DNA of 64,000 bases from Lithobates sylvaticus (taxonomy: Eukaryota; Chordata; Amphibia; Anura; Ranidae), in assembly GCA_028564925.1 (NCBI GenBank), contig CM053034.1, positions 92,947,626 through 93,011,625 on the forward strand, given 5' to 3'. A program made the translations under genes and the position numbers. How positions within the stretch are numbered: position 1 is the first letter of the stretch; each line of letters begins with the position of its first letter. Positions 1 to 9,552 of this stretch are shown here, in pieces. Under the pieces are notes generated by a model. That model saw only the letters and a list, made by a program, of their open reading frames with translations, had not been told where the DNA came from and ran no database searches.

Positions 1-634
1 TCTAGCCAAAACTTTTTTTTGGGATAAAGTGGGTCCCCATTTCACATGTAAAGCTCCAGTTAGTAACATTTACCATTTTACCTTTGTTTCCATTGTTAAA
101 GTAAAGGCTGTCTGTTGTAATAAAAAAATGAAAATAAAAGTGCCCTTTAATGTGTATACGCAGAAGAACATGTACACCGAATGATTGCAAGGAAAGTTCT
201 CTTTAATGCAAAGCTGGACAAAAACAATTTGTATTGTTAGGAGATAAGGTTAGATCAGGTTTAAACTGGCTGAGACAGAATACATCTTACACACTATACA
301 ATTTTCCTGTACAACTTTCGTTTAGATTTACCAAAACCATATAATATGAGGTCAAACCTAAACACTTTCAATTTGTATGCAATCGAGCAGGCCCTTGCAC
401 TACATAGTTGAAGGTAAATCTAAAGTAAATTGAACAACAACAATGATATAATGAGTAGCAAGCTGTATGCCTAGCAAGGTCACAGTTGGGTGCATGCCTG
501 GAAAGCTGTGAGAATGTGCTCGAAACAAGACAATTTTAAAAAGGAACTCTACCTGTGCAAAATACAAAATATAGTCTCTAAAGCATAACTTTGAACGAGT
601 CCTCCTTGCTCACTATTATGTTTGTTTTCTACAG
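1..634. other. Intron sequence upstream of the first visible exon
   Basis: No exon, RNA gene or recognisable repeat is visible here. The short reading frames have no signal-peptide character. The next exon starts in the second position of a codon, so a coding exon must precede it outside the window. Confidence 0.5.
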
Positions 635-676
635 ATACCAGTGATCCAGCAGAAGCAGATTATGATTCCACTGGCA
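635..676 (+). CDS. MUC6: MUC6 exon a: N-terminal linker (14 codons)
   Basis: This 42-base exon sits between a pyrimidine-rich AG acceptor (TTTTCTACAG) and a consensus GTAAGT donor. It starts and ends in phase 1 and joins the next exon in frame. It reads TSDPAEADYDSTG plus split codons. This acidic, Ser/Thr-bearing linker would lie between the signal peptide and VWD1. The sequence itself is poorly conserved, so the call rests on splice sites and phase. Confidence 0.6.
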
Positions 677-742
677 GTAAGTAACTGTTCAGATTGTCTT
701 CTAAACTGCAACCTGTAATATTGAAATACATGATATATTATT

Positions 743-1020
743 ATGTTTTACAGGTATTTATTTAGAGCCAACATTTATATAGCACTGTACATTCACTTCA
801 ATCCATGCTCTCAAGGAGTTAACAACAATTTAGGGTCCCTATCTCAGATGCACATACACATACTAGGGCCAATTTGGAGAGGAGCCAATTATCTTACCAG
901 CTATTTTTTGATCTGGGTGAAGAAACTAAAGCAAACCCATGCAGGCACAGGGAGAACATGCAGACACCATGCAGATTGTGTTCTAAGTGTTGCAAGGCAG
1001 AAGTCTTAACAGCTAAACCA
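743..1020 (+). repeat. LINE 3'-tail-like interspersed repeat
   Basis: The stretch with AGGGCCAATTTGGAGAGGAG, then AAACCCATGCAGGCACAGGG, AGAACATGCAGACACCATGC and a final TTGCAAGGCAG resembles a degraded 3' tail common to LINEs of fishes and amphibians. The family name is not certain. The short open frame across it is not a gene. Confidence 0.45.
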
Positions 1021-1074
1021 CTATGATTCATAACTATCCTAATTATAAAGCAACATGTTTCCTTGTGAACCTTG

Positions 1075-1532
1075 TTAAAGAGGAAGTAAACCCTCTTAAA
1101 AAAACGTAAAAAAAAACCTGCAAGACAAAGGCATAATTAGCTAGTATGCATAGCATATAGCTAATTATGTATCACTTACCTGAGATCGAAGCCCCCGCAT
1201 CGGTCCTCTTCTCCCCTCCGACCGCCGACATGTGCTCCCGGAATGACTTCCGGGTATTGCGGCTCCGTCGCTATGATTTGCCAGAGCCGCGATGCCGTCA
1301 CTCCGCGCATGCGCACGAGAGTGGCACAGTACAACTGAAGCATCGGCATATCGGCATATAGTGCCGTTGCTTCAGTTGTCGCAAATGCGCATGTGCCGCA
1401 TGACGTCGGCACATGCAAATACAGGTATAGTGCAGGTTAAGGAGATATCCTTGTTAGCTACAGGTAAGCCTTAATATAGGCTTACCTGTAACATAAAGTT
1501 GTAAACGAGGGTTTACAACCACTTTGAGTTAA
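1075..1532. mobile_element. TTAA-flanked foldback MITE, copy 1
   Basis: The ends are inverted copies of each other (AAAGAGGAAGTAAACC on the left, GGTTTACAACCACTTT on the right) and TTAA lies at both edges, as in piggyBac-type insertions. Near the right end is an inner palindrome, GGTAAGCC then GGCTTACC (about 1464-1490). A relative lies at about 17840-18127. There is no coding capacity. Confidence 0.65.
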
Positions 1533-1923
1533 AATGTTTAAAAGTAAATGCTTTGCAAAAGAGCAGACAACACAAGATGTCCACTATTACCTTTTTAGAA
1601 AGAAAATCCTCTTCTGTGTCCCTCTCTGACTTGGTTTCACTTTGTTATCAAAGCCTACATTCCATTATTTGATGACCAAGCTCCCTTGATTACCATCACT
1701 CGACAGTGCCTTTACTGTCCACTAGAGCAGATTAATATCAAAGTGACTCTGTTATAAGATTAAAAAACTGGAAAAGATGTCCCTGTTAAAAAAAATATAA
1801 TAATAATAATAATAATAATATCTGTTTCACTGTCTGGGCCACCAATCTTCATTTTCATAAAGAGCTAACATCTGTTGCATGCTGTGGTTCATTCTGCTAG
1901 CTCCTACATTATTACTGTACACT
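1533..1923. other. Intron sequence with a short (TAA)n tract
   Basis: A run of TAA repeats lies at about 1798-1820. Nothing else recognisable is present. Confidence 0.6.
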
Positions 1924-1931
1924 GTGGTGAC

Positions 1932-2799
1932 CAGTGATGTAAGTAACTGAGTTAAAATAAAACTGAGTTACCTAATGCAGTTACTTTAGAGGGTAACGAG
2001 TAATCTAACTGATTACTTTTCCCCTCATGGTAACTCAGTTCCCATTACTTTCGCTTAGTTACCCCAATTACATCTACCGCCACTAGATGGCAGTAATGTA
2101 ATTCCGGTGTCCTGCTGAAAAAGTTCCCCCGCCGGATAAGGACCCCCTGTACTGCGCAGGTGCAGCGCTTGCGCAGTACGAAGGACTACGGAGCTTCCGA
2201 AAATTGCCGAACCTAAACAGCTCTGAGTGAACTCTACACTGCGCAGGTGCAGTTAACATGTAATTGTACGAGGCGATGCCGCACGCTCCTGATGCTCGTG
2301 CTACTCTGCAAGGGGCGTCTATCTTGTAAGTAGGGGGCGGGTCTAGTATTACTGTAACCAAGGGGTGCATTTATTATTATTGTTATATATCGAGCTCTGC
2401 CCATTAATTTAACATTCGCCCTCTTCTGTAGCCATCCGCCCCTTACACGATATAATAATAATAGACCCGCCCCTTGCTTACACACTATAACAGATCTGCC
2501 CCTTGCTTAGAGTAATAATAGAGCAGCCCCTTGGTTACACGATATATAGCAATAATAATAAATGCGCCCCTTGGTTACACGATATATAACAATAATAATA
2601 AATGCGCTTCTTGGTTACAGTAATACTAGACCCGCCCCTTAGTTACACATATAGAATATTAAAAAAAAAAGTCAGTTACTTTGCTGCGTAACTAATTACT
2701 TTTGAAATGCAGTAACTGAGTTACTAACGCAATTACTTTTTGGGAGAAGTAATTTGTAACTTAACTAATTACTTTTTTAAAGTAAGATGACCAACACTG
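1932..2799. mobile_element. hAT-like non-autonomous transposon with perfect 8-bp target duplication
   Basis: The element starts CAGTGATGTAAGTAACT and ends with the inverse type CAACACTG. The 8-base target duplication GTGGTGAC is perfect at 1924-1931 and 2800-2807. Both end regions are rich in inverted AGTAACT/AGTTACT motifs. The interior (about 2370-2640) carries degenerate repeats of a unit with CGCCCCTTGGTTACACGATA and AATAATAATAAATG. CAGTG termini plus an 8-bp duplication fit the hAT superfamily. No transposase frame is visible. Confidence 0.82.
2370..2645. repeat. Degenerate tandem repeat inside the hAT-like element
   Basis: Blocks with GCCCCTTGGTTACACGATAT and AATAATAATA recur at irregular spacing of roughly 45-55 bases. 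They are probably an internal amplification within the surrounding transposon. Confidence 0.6.
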
Positions 2800-2839
2800 G
2801 TGGTGACATTGAAGGTTGAGGAAGGAATCAGAGCGCAGT

Positions 2840-3205
2840 CATACCTCCCAACATTTTGAGATGGGAATGAGGGACACCTACTAGCAAACGTATGTAGGCA
2901 TAGGACATAGCCCCCCTGCCACGCCCTCTTAAAGGAAAAAACAAAACAAAAAAAAGGTTATTTAAATCCACAAGTGCTTTTTTTTACCACTACTATTCCT
3001 TTACATTGGCTTTTAAAATTGAAAAATACAATTTGGATGAAAGATTTAGCACTGGGAAACACTTTTTGAAAGATAAAAAGTGCATTTTATATACAACTTT
3101 ATAGATCAGACCAAAAGGAGGGACAAATGAGGAGGAAGGAGGGACAGAGGGACATTGCTCCAAATCAGGGACAGTCCCTTACAATCAGGGACAGTTGGGA
3201 GCTAT
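2840..3205. mobile_element. Short inverted-repeat element with 7-bp target duplication
   Basis: The left end CATACCTCCCAAC is mirrored by GTTGGGAGCTAT on the right. GCGCAGT flanks it at 2833-2839 and 3206-3212. Repeated GGGACA blocks lie near both ends. The size and duplication suggest a hAT-like MITE. No coding content. Confidence 0.65.
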
Positions 3206-3317
3206 GCGCAGTGAGGTACTAGGCATCTGACCCTACCAGATGTTTTTAATGCTGAAGATTTTTCAGTAAGCTTAGCTCCTCAAAAGAGAAAAAATTATTT
3301 TCTTTGCTGGAACATCT

Positions 3318-4199
3318 TTAACCACTTGCCTACCAGGTACGAACACCCCCTTCCTGACCAAGCCATTTTTCAGCTTTCAGCGCTGTCGCATTTTGAATGA
3401 CAATTGCGCGGTCATGCAAGGATGTACCCAAATACATTTTTTATCATTTTTTCCCCACAAATAGAGCTTTATTTTGGTGGTATTTGATCACCTCTGCGGT
3501 TTGTATTTCTTGCACTATAAACAAATTAAGAGGGACAAGTTTTGCTTTTTATTATAATAAATATCCAATTTTTTTTTTAAACAAATTTTTTCCTCAGTTT
3601 AGACCGATACGTATTCTTCTACATATTTTTGGTAAACAAAAATCGCAATAAGCGTATATTGATTGGTTTGCGCAAAAGTTATAGCGTCTACAAAATAGGG
3701 GATAGATTTATAGCATTTTTATTATTTATTTTTTTTACTAGTAATGGCGGCGATTTGCGATTTTTATCGTGACTGCGACATTGCGGCATACATATCGGAC
3801 ACTTTTGACACATTTTTGGGACCATTCACATTTATACAGCGATCCGTTCTATAAAAATGCATTGATTACTGTATAAATGTGACTGGCAGGGAAGGGGTTA
3901 ACACTAGGGGGCGCTGCAGGGGTTAATATGTTCCCTATATGAGTGATTCTAACTGTGGGGGGAGGGGACTGACTGGGGGAGGGGACCGATCGGTGTCCCT
4001 ATGTACAAGGGACACACCATCGGTCTCCTCTCCTCTGACAGGACGTGGATCTGTGTGTTTACACACACAGATCCATGTCCTGCTCAGTTACCGGGCCCCC
4101 TAGTGGCCAAAAAGCGAGCGCCGTCATATGACGGCGGCCCGCCACAAGAGCTGCACCGTCCCGCCGTCATTTGACAGTGGGCGGTCAGCTACAGGTTAA
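3318..4199. mobile_element. Abundant TTAACCACTT foldback family, copy 1
   Basis: It begins TTAACCACTTGCC and ends GCGGTCAGCTACAGGTTAA, so its ends are inverted and include TTAA. The core shared with the copies at 13352 and 36148 includes GACAATTGCGCGGTC, CAAATAGAGCTTT, GGTGGTATTTGATCACC and ATAGCGTCTACAAAATAGGG. I recall this family as very common in true-frog genomes. It is non-coding. Confidence 0.75.
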
Positions 4200-4874
4200 T
4201 GGCTTAATCTCATGTTGAATAACAGCATTCGTGATCCCCAATAGATCAGACAGAAGAGCCTTAAATTGGGAGTTTATTTAATAAATGCAAAAAGTATTAA
4301 CTGTACAGACAATGTAAAAGAACAAAGGTATGTATACAGTAGATAACAGTGAACAACCAATAAATGACTGTTACTAATTTTTTCCCATGAGGTAACACCT
4401 CCTATAGTGAGGTTGGATGTTTCTGGTAGTTTAGGTGAGCAGCTGCAGGGATCCCAGGACCTGTTCCATGTAGAAGTCACTGGAAGAGTCTCTGCTCCAG
4501 GTACACAGCCAATGGCTGCATCCACAGGGTCACCCCACTTCAGGCTTAGCACTCTGGACACAGCTGGCAAAGTTCTCTATGTACAGAGAGTCCCGGAGCA
4601 GAAGGAGAGAAAAGAATGGGCGTAGGGACGGCATGACAGGAGAGGACAGGACAGTCATATTAAGTAAGGAAAATGTGTCCCCTTTAAGAAAGGGGGAGTG
4701 GCCGGAGAAGGGGAGGCGCTCGGGTCAGTAAGCTGGAGAAAGGAAGGGATATGACATCACTAGTGAGCGGCGGAGGAGAAGATTCCCACCCACCCTCCCG
4801 AGTTAGGTTAATGTTAATGTTGTCTGTTGAGGACAGCCAGTGTGGTGTGTGATTTGGACATAACACGGTTGGCC
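4200..4874. other. Unclassified intron sequence
   Basis: No gene is seen. The stretch 4384-4680 is open in more than one frame but shows no protein family. It may belong with the repeat-rich block that follows. Confidence 0.4.
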
Positions 4875-4991
4875 GTCTCTGTGTCCGGGGGCTTGCGACT
4901 GGAGGCCTAAAGTTTAAAATAAGTTTGTCACGGTGACCAGGTGTGTGTCTTACCCTCGAAGACCCCAAAAAGAGGATATAAGTTGATTGAG
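4875..4991. repeat. Left copy of a ~115-bp direct repeat flanking a minisatellite
   Basis: GTCCGGGGGCTTGCGACTGG and AGGCCTAAAGTTTAAAATAA are repeated with few changes at 5440-5552. The two copies bracket the 32-bp minisatellite, which suggests a higher-order tandem unit of about 565 bp. Confidence 0.7.
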
Positions 4992-5041
4992 AGGGCAGTG
5001 ATTGGGTCTTTGGAGGAGGAGAAGATGGATGTTATATGTAT

Positions 5042-5369
5042 ATAACATGGTTGGTACCCATCTGTGGATGGGGTTAACATGGTTGGTACCCATCTGTGGA
5101 TGGGGTTAACATGGTTGGTACCCATCTGTGGATGGGGTTAATATGGTTGGTACCCATCTGTGGATGGGGTTAATATGGTTGGTACCCATCTGTGGATGGG
5201 GTTAATATGGTTGGTACCCATCTGTGGATGGGGTTAACATGGTTTGTACCCATCTGAGGATGGGGTTAACATGGTTGGTACCCATCTGAGGATGGGGTTA
5301 ACATGGTTGGTACCCATCGGTGGTATGGGGGTTAACATGGTTGGTTCCCATCTGTTGTATGGGGTTATC
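5042..5369. repeat. Minisatellite, 32-bp unit, about 10 copies
   Basis: The unit contains AACATGGTTGGTACCCATC followed by TGTGGATGGGGTT. The period is exactly 32 bases over the first copies, and variants (TGAGGATG, TATGGGG) accumulate toward the right end. Confidence 0.92.
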
Positions 5370-5439
5370 AGGTACCTTCCGGTTACGAAGGGTTAACCAG
5401 GAAGGGGTAAACGGTAGGTCACTGCGAAGGTTGAGTACC

Positions 5440-5552
5440 GTCTCTGAGTCCGGGGGCTTGCGACTGGAGGCCTAAAGTTAAAAGAAGTTTGTCGCAGTGA
5501 CCAGTGAGGGGTGTTACCCTTGAAGACACCAAAAGTACATAAAAAGTTGGTT
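5440..5552. repeat. Right copy of the ~115-bp direct repeat
   Basis: It matches 4875-4991, including GTCCGGGGGCTTGCGACTGG and the GTCGCAGTGACCAG region (GTCACGGTGACCAG on the left). Confidence 0.7.
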
Positions 5553-6018
5553 AAGAGTTATTTAAATATTATTTATTTAATTTATGGAAATTAATAATAA
5601 AAGGCCGTCACGGCCATTTACTCCATAATCTTGTCACGTCATTTGTGGGGGGATTTGGAGGGATTAGATTCTATGTCTAACGGGTGACGGAAGTGACTGA
5701 TTTAGGTCCTTCACATGTCATGACTGGGCTTGGAAAGAAGTTTTATGCTCTTGTGCTCACATGCTTAGTCACTTCCGTCTCATCAGGCATGGTCTCTTTG
5801 AGCAAATAGCAAATAGCATAGGTAGCAGACAGAACTGAAACAGTCTTTTGAGTTGGGACAAATACACAGAGGGAAATGATTTGTTAATATTTAATGTTTA
5901 CAACTACTTTAAAGTGCATTAAATATATAAGCACTGCGCCCCTAGATGTGTGAACAAATAATAACTCTATGCTGCATCTTTAAACAAAAATAAACACACA
6001 AAATAGGTAAAATACAAT
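5553..6018. other. Unclassified intron sequence
   Basis: The sequence is AT-rich at first, then has a GGCCGTCACGGCC palindrome near 5602. No gene or known element is recognised. Confidence 0.4.
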
Positions 6019-6272
6019 GGGGTTTATTTACTATTGCCCTATAAGTACACTGCCAGTGCACTTGGAATTGCAGTCGCTGTAGATCTGAGGGGGACATGCA
6101 AAGAAAATAAAAAACAGCATTTTTGTTTCTACATGATTAGATGATAGAGATCAGCAGAGCTTCCCCTAATTTAAGATCTTCCCCTCAGATCTACAGCAAC
6201 TGCACTTCCAAGTGCATTTGCAGTATACTTTTTAGTGCAAAGTGGATTTGCCTTTAGTAAATCAACCCAAAT
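6019..6272. mobile_element. Foldback repeat ending in TTTAGTAAATCAACCC
   Basis: The arms are inverted: CACTTGGAATTGCAGTCGCT and GTAGATCTGAGGGG on the left, CCCCTCAGATCTACAGCAAC and TGCACTTCCAAGTGCA on the right. Relatives end in the same TAAATCAACCC motif near 7708, 18857 and 49235. It is non-coding. Confidence 0.65.
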
Positions 6273-6462
6273 GTATACATTTCACAATAGCGCAATAATG
6301 TGAATAAATCAAATCCAAATCTTGTGGAAAAAAAATGAGAAGTGTCCATATAGAATATACAGAAAAAAAGTGCAAACTGAAGTCCAACAAAGTGTGATAA
6401 AGTAGGTGTAGCTTAAAAATCAAAACAGTACACCATATTTCCACCACCGAAGTGATCTGTGC
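6219..6462. repeat. Interspersed repeat R-AB, left part (interrupted copy)
   Basis: This piece is repeated at about 7666-7916 with few differences, including CCATATAGAATATACAGAAA and TAGGTGTAGCTTAAAAATC. Its continuation is displaced to 7395 by the hAT-like insertion at 6463-7394. Confidence 0.85.
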
Positions 6463-7394
6463 TAGACATATGCAATTCGTTTAGTTACGAATTAGTTTTC
6501 CATTCAAATTCGTTATATTCTTTCATTCGTTATCGTACGAATGAACGAATGGTTTACTAAAAATTCTAACAAATAACGAACTATCGAAAAGAACGAATAT
6601 GAAAAACAACGAAAATACGAAATAATTAAATTAGAAACAACGAAACTACGAAAGAATGAAAATCCAAAAAACGAAAACAGAAACAACGAAAATACCGAAC
6701 AAAGATTCAAAAATAACGAAAATCAAAATGAACGAAAAAAATGGAAATTACGAATATTCGGAAAAAGGAAATCAAAACAACGAAAATACGAAATAACAAA
6801 AATTCTGCTGATCGAGAATTCGAAAAAACGAATATTAGTTCTGATTCTGAAATATTCCATCCAGAGTCCAGATAGGGTGTGGTTAGGTCGGAGGCACTGT
6901 TTTGGTGGATTTTTGAGTTAAGTTCTGACTTGTGAGAGAGAAATTCTTTGTTTCTTAAATATGTAAATAGCATACACATTACATAAAATTATGAATTATG
7001 CTCCGATTACGAATCTACGAAAACAATGTTATGAAAGTACGAATAAATCAATCTTACGAAAGTACGAATGTAACTAAATCTACGAAAATACGAATTTCGA
7101 ATCAACGAAAATTAGATTAACGGAAATACGAATCTTTTTAAATCAACGAAAATATAGCTCTTCCGAAAATACGAATGCGTCCGAATACGAAATATAACGA
7201 AAATACGAATTTCGAATACACGAAAATTAGACTAACGAAAAAAACGAATCAACGAAAAAATAACTCTTACGGAAATACGAACGAGTCCGAATACGAACAC
7301 CGACGACTTACGAAATTACGAATCGTTACGAATCAACGGAAACAAACAGAAACGAAAGGAAACAAAACAAATTTTTCTATTGTGCACATGTCTA
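6463..7394. mobile_element. TAGACAT-family hAT-like element, copy 1, rich in ACGAA repeats
   Basis: The termini are TAGACATATGCA and TGCACATGTCTA, inverted copies of each other. The 8-base duplication ATCTGTGC is perfect at 6455-6462 and 7395-7402. Most of the interior is many degenerate short A-rich units such as ACGAAAATACGAA, on both sides of a less repetitive centre (about 6840-7000). No transposase is seen, and the reading frames across it are by-products of the low-complexity sequence. Copy 2 is at 15512-16274. Confidence 0.85.
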
Positions 7395-7455
7395 ATCTGT
7401 GCCGATTCCACTCCCTTAAGAATAAAGCTCATCAGATGTTGTTGCCATTCACTCT
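7395..7455. repeat. Repeat R-AB, right part (displaced by the insertion)
   Basis: ATCTGTGCCGATTCCACTCC continues into TTAAGAATAAAGCTCATCAG. It matches 7909-7964 in the uninterrupted copy and so completes the repeat begun at 6219. Confidence 0.85.
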
Positions 7456-7665
7456 CGTGTCTTGCAAATAACGCTTTTTTTATATTCAAGAGCCATTATA
7501 GATGGCCAAACTCCATCTAGATGCAAAACCAGTCTCCGCATGTAGGGACAAAAGTTGAGACAGAGCCTCCAATAGTGTAAAAACCTTTAAAGCTGAGGCT
7601 GTCAATCACAGGATGTGTGCTGGAGCTCCCTCCCCCATCACCTTTTTACCTCTTGGTGTCAGTAA
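7456..7665. other. Unclassified intron sequence
   Basis: Nothing recognisable in this 210-base stretch between two copies of the R-AB repeat. Confidence 0.4.
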
Positions 7666-7964
7666 AGGTATACTTTTTAGTGCAAAGTGGATTTGCCTTT
7701 AGTAAATCAAACCCAATGTCTTCAAACAACATAAATGTCACAGTAGCGCAATAATGTGAATTAATCAAATCCAAATCTTGTGAAAAAAATGTCCATATAG
7801 AATATACAGAAAAAAGTGCAAACTGAAGTTCAAAAAAGTGTGATGAAGTAGGTGTAGCTTAAAAATCGAAACAGTAAACAGTACAGTATATATCCACCAC
7901 CAAAGTGATCTGTGCCGATGCCACTCCCTTAAGAATAAAGCTCACCAGATGTTGTTGCCATTCA
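7666..7964. repeat. Repeat R-AB, uninterrupted copy
   Basis: The same sequence as 6219-6462 plus 7395-7455, in one piece. It shows the pre-insertion state of the interrupted copy (GTGATCTGTGCCGATGCCAC). Confidence 0.85.
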
Positions 7965-8432
7965 AGTCAGATCCAGTTGCCGTGTAACTGGGGCGTGGCT
8001 ACACAGCAACTGGATCTGACACCGAGACGGTGACCCAGGAAGTGCGGGTGAGAGGATGGTGATATCACAGCACTGAGGCACCAGGCATGCTATTGATTTT
8101 TAATGTGAAGGCGATTTTTATACTACCTTGATGTAAGTGCATTACTTTTTAATAAAGTAGTAGGAATTTACTTTTTACTCTTTTGGTAAGTCATCCTCAC
8201 TGTCTCACCAGCACTGCTGTTGCATTTTTCTATAGGTCAAATTCAGTAATCAAGGCTCCTCACTATTGAAGAACACCAACGTAGTATTTGTTTATATGAA
8301 ATAATTAATTTATTCATATCCCCAAGGGACAACTTCCATTCAGTATATATTTTTTTCAGTTTTAGGACTGCTAAGCCTTTGCTTATATGAAGGTCTACAG
8401 AACGGTTTACTTTAACCTTTCCTTTTTTACAG
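7965..8432. other. Unclassified intron sequence before exon b
   Basis: No gene or clear element. AGTTGCCGTGTAACTGG and GCTACACAGCAACTGGATC near 7975-8017 form a local inverted pair. Confidence 0.4.
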
Positions 8433-8483
8433 ATGACTATTTCATTGGTGGTCTTGGAGTAGGCCCTGCTAATTATTCAACCT
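8433..8483 (+). CDS. MUC6: MUC6 exon b: N-terminal linker (17 codons)
   Basis: A 51-base exon with acceptor CCTTTTTTACAG and donor GTGAGT, phase 1 at both ends. It reads NDYFIGGLGVGPANYST with split codons at the edges and contains one NxS sequon (NYS). It joins the next exon through a TGC cysteine codon, just ahead of the VWD1 cysteine-rich start. Confidence 0.75.
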
Positions 8484-8691
8484 GTGAGTGTTTTTCTTTT
8501 TTACCTTCATACCAACAAATGTTATCTGGCTAACTTTTTATTCCTGTATTTACCCTGTTAAAATCCATCTCAAACGTAGTAGGGAAAGATTAGAACCTTT
8601 GTTTTTTTTGCTGTCTGTGTGTAACTGTAAATGAACTGTAGTGATTTGAAGTCTACAGTAGGTGTGACTAGGAATGCTGCGCCCATCGCTA

Positions 8692-9178
8692 TTAAAGTGG
8701 TTCTAAAGGCAGAAGTTTTTTTTATCCTAATGCATTCTATGCATTAAGATAAAAAAACTTGTGTGCAGCAGCCCCCCTCAGCCCCCTAATACTTACCTGA
8801 CCCCCATCTTGATCAAGCAATGTTGCACAAGAGACTCGGTTGTCTGGGACTCTCCCTCCTGATTGGCTGAGACACAAAGTGGGTGCCATTGGCACCCGCT
8901 GCTGTCAATCAAAGTCAGTGAGCCAATGAGGAGAGAGAGGGGGCAGGACAAGGCCGAGTCGCAGCTCTGTGTCTGAATGAACACACAGAGCAGTGGCTCA
9001 GCTCGGGTGCCCCTATAGCAAGCTGCTTGCTGTGGGGGTACTCGACAGGAGGGAAGGGACCCGAGAAGAGGAGAATCTGGGCTGCACTGTGCAAAACCAT
9101 TGCACAGAGCAAGTAAGTATGACATGTTTGTTATTTTCAAACAAAAAAAACAAGACCTTAGGCCTGGAGTCCTTGAAA
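8692..9178. mobile_element. TTAA-type foldback MITE (TTAAAGTGGTTCTAAAGG)
   Basis: The left end TTAAAGTGGTTCTAAAGG is followed by a tight hairpin around GCATTCTATGCATTAAGAT. The interior GCAAAACCATTGCACAGAGC and ACATGTTTGTTATTTT is found inverted at about 23680-23745. The right edge is degraded, so the end is approximate. The long reading frames across it are not genes. Confidence 0.6.
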
Positions 9179-9247
9179 GTGACTTCATATTTTGAGGAGG
9201 AAAATCGTATCTTTTATGATATTTCTAAGCTAATATAAAAAAAGACT

Positions 9248-9500
9248 AAGGGCTCATTGACCCGTACAGCAAGCAAAAGCTGTTTATGTTTTCCAGAGCA
9301 GCGTGGCGCTTCACGCAGGCAGCCTATGTTAGTCAATGGAGACAGCATACTGTCTGTGTTCGGGCTTTGCACCCATACCTGCATGCTGTTCAGGTGAGTC
9401 TTTACAGCATCTGCATCTCTATTGACTAACATAGGCTGCCTACACACAGCCCAAACATAAACAAAGCGCTCTTGCATGCTGTATGGGCCTCTGTGCTGTT
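9248..9500. mobile_element. Foldback repeat
   Basis: AGGCAGCCTATGTTAGTCAA near 9318 is mirrored by TTGACTAACATAGGCTGCCT near 9422. The outer arms ACCCGTACAGCA and TGCTGTATGGG are also inverted. It is non-coding. Confidence 0.65.
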
Positions 9501-9552
9501 AGCAACAAGCCCTGAAAATAAAACAACTGATTTGTTTAAAAATTAGAACAGT

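Noticed and set aside
128-184. Possible first exon with ATG upstream of exon a
   Set aside because: The frame MKIKVPFNVYTQ... is short and not signal-peptide-like, and it has no phase-1 donor.
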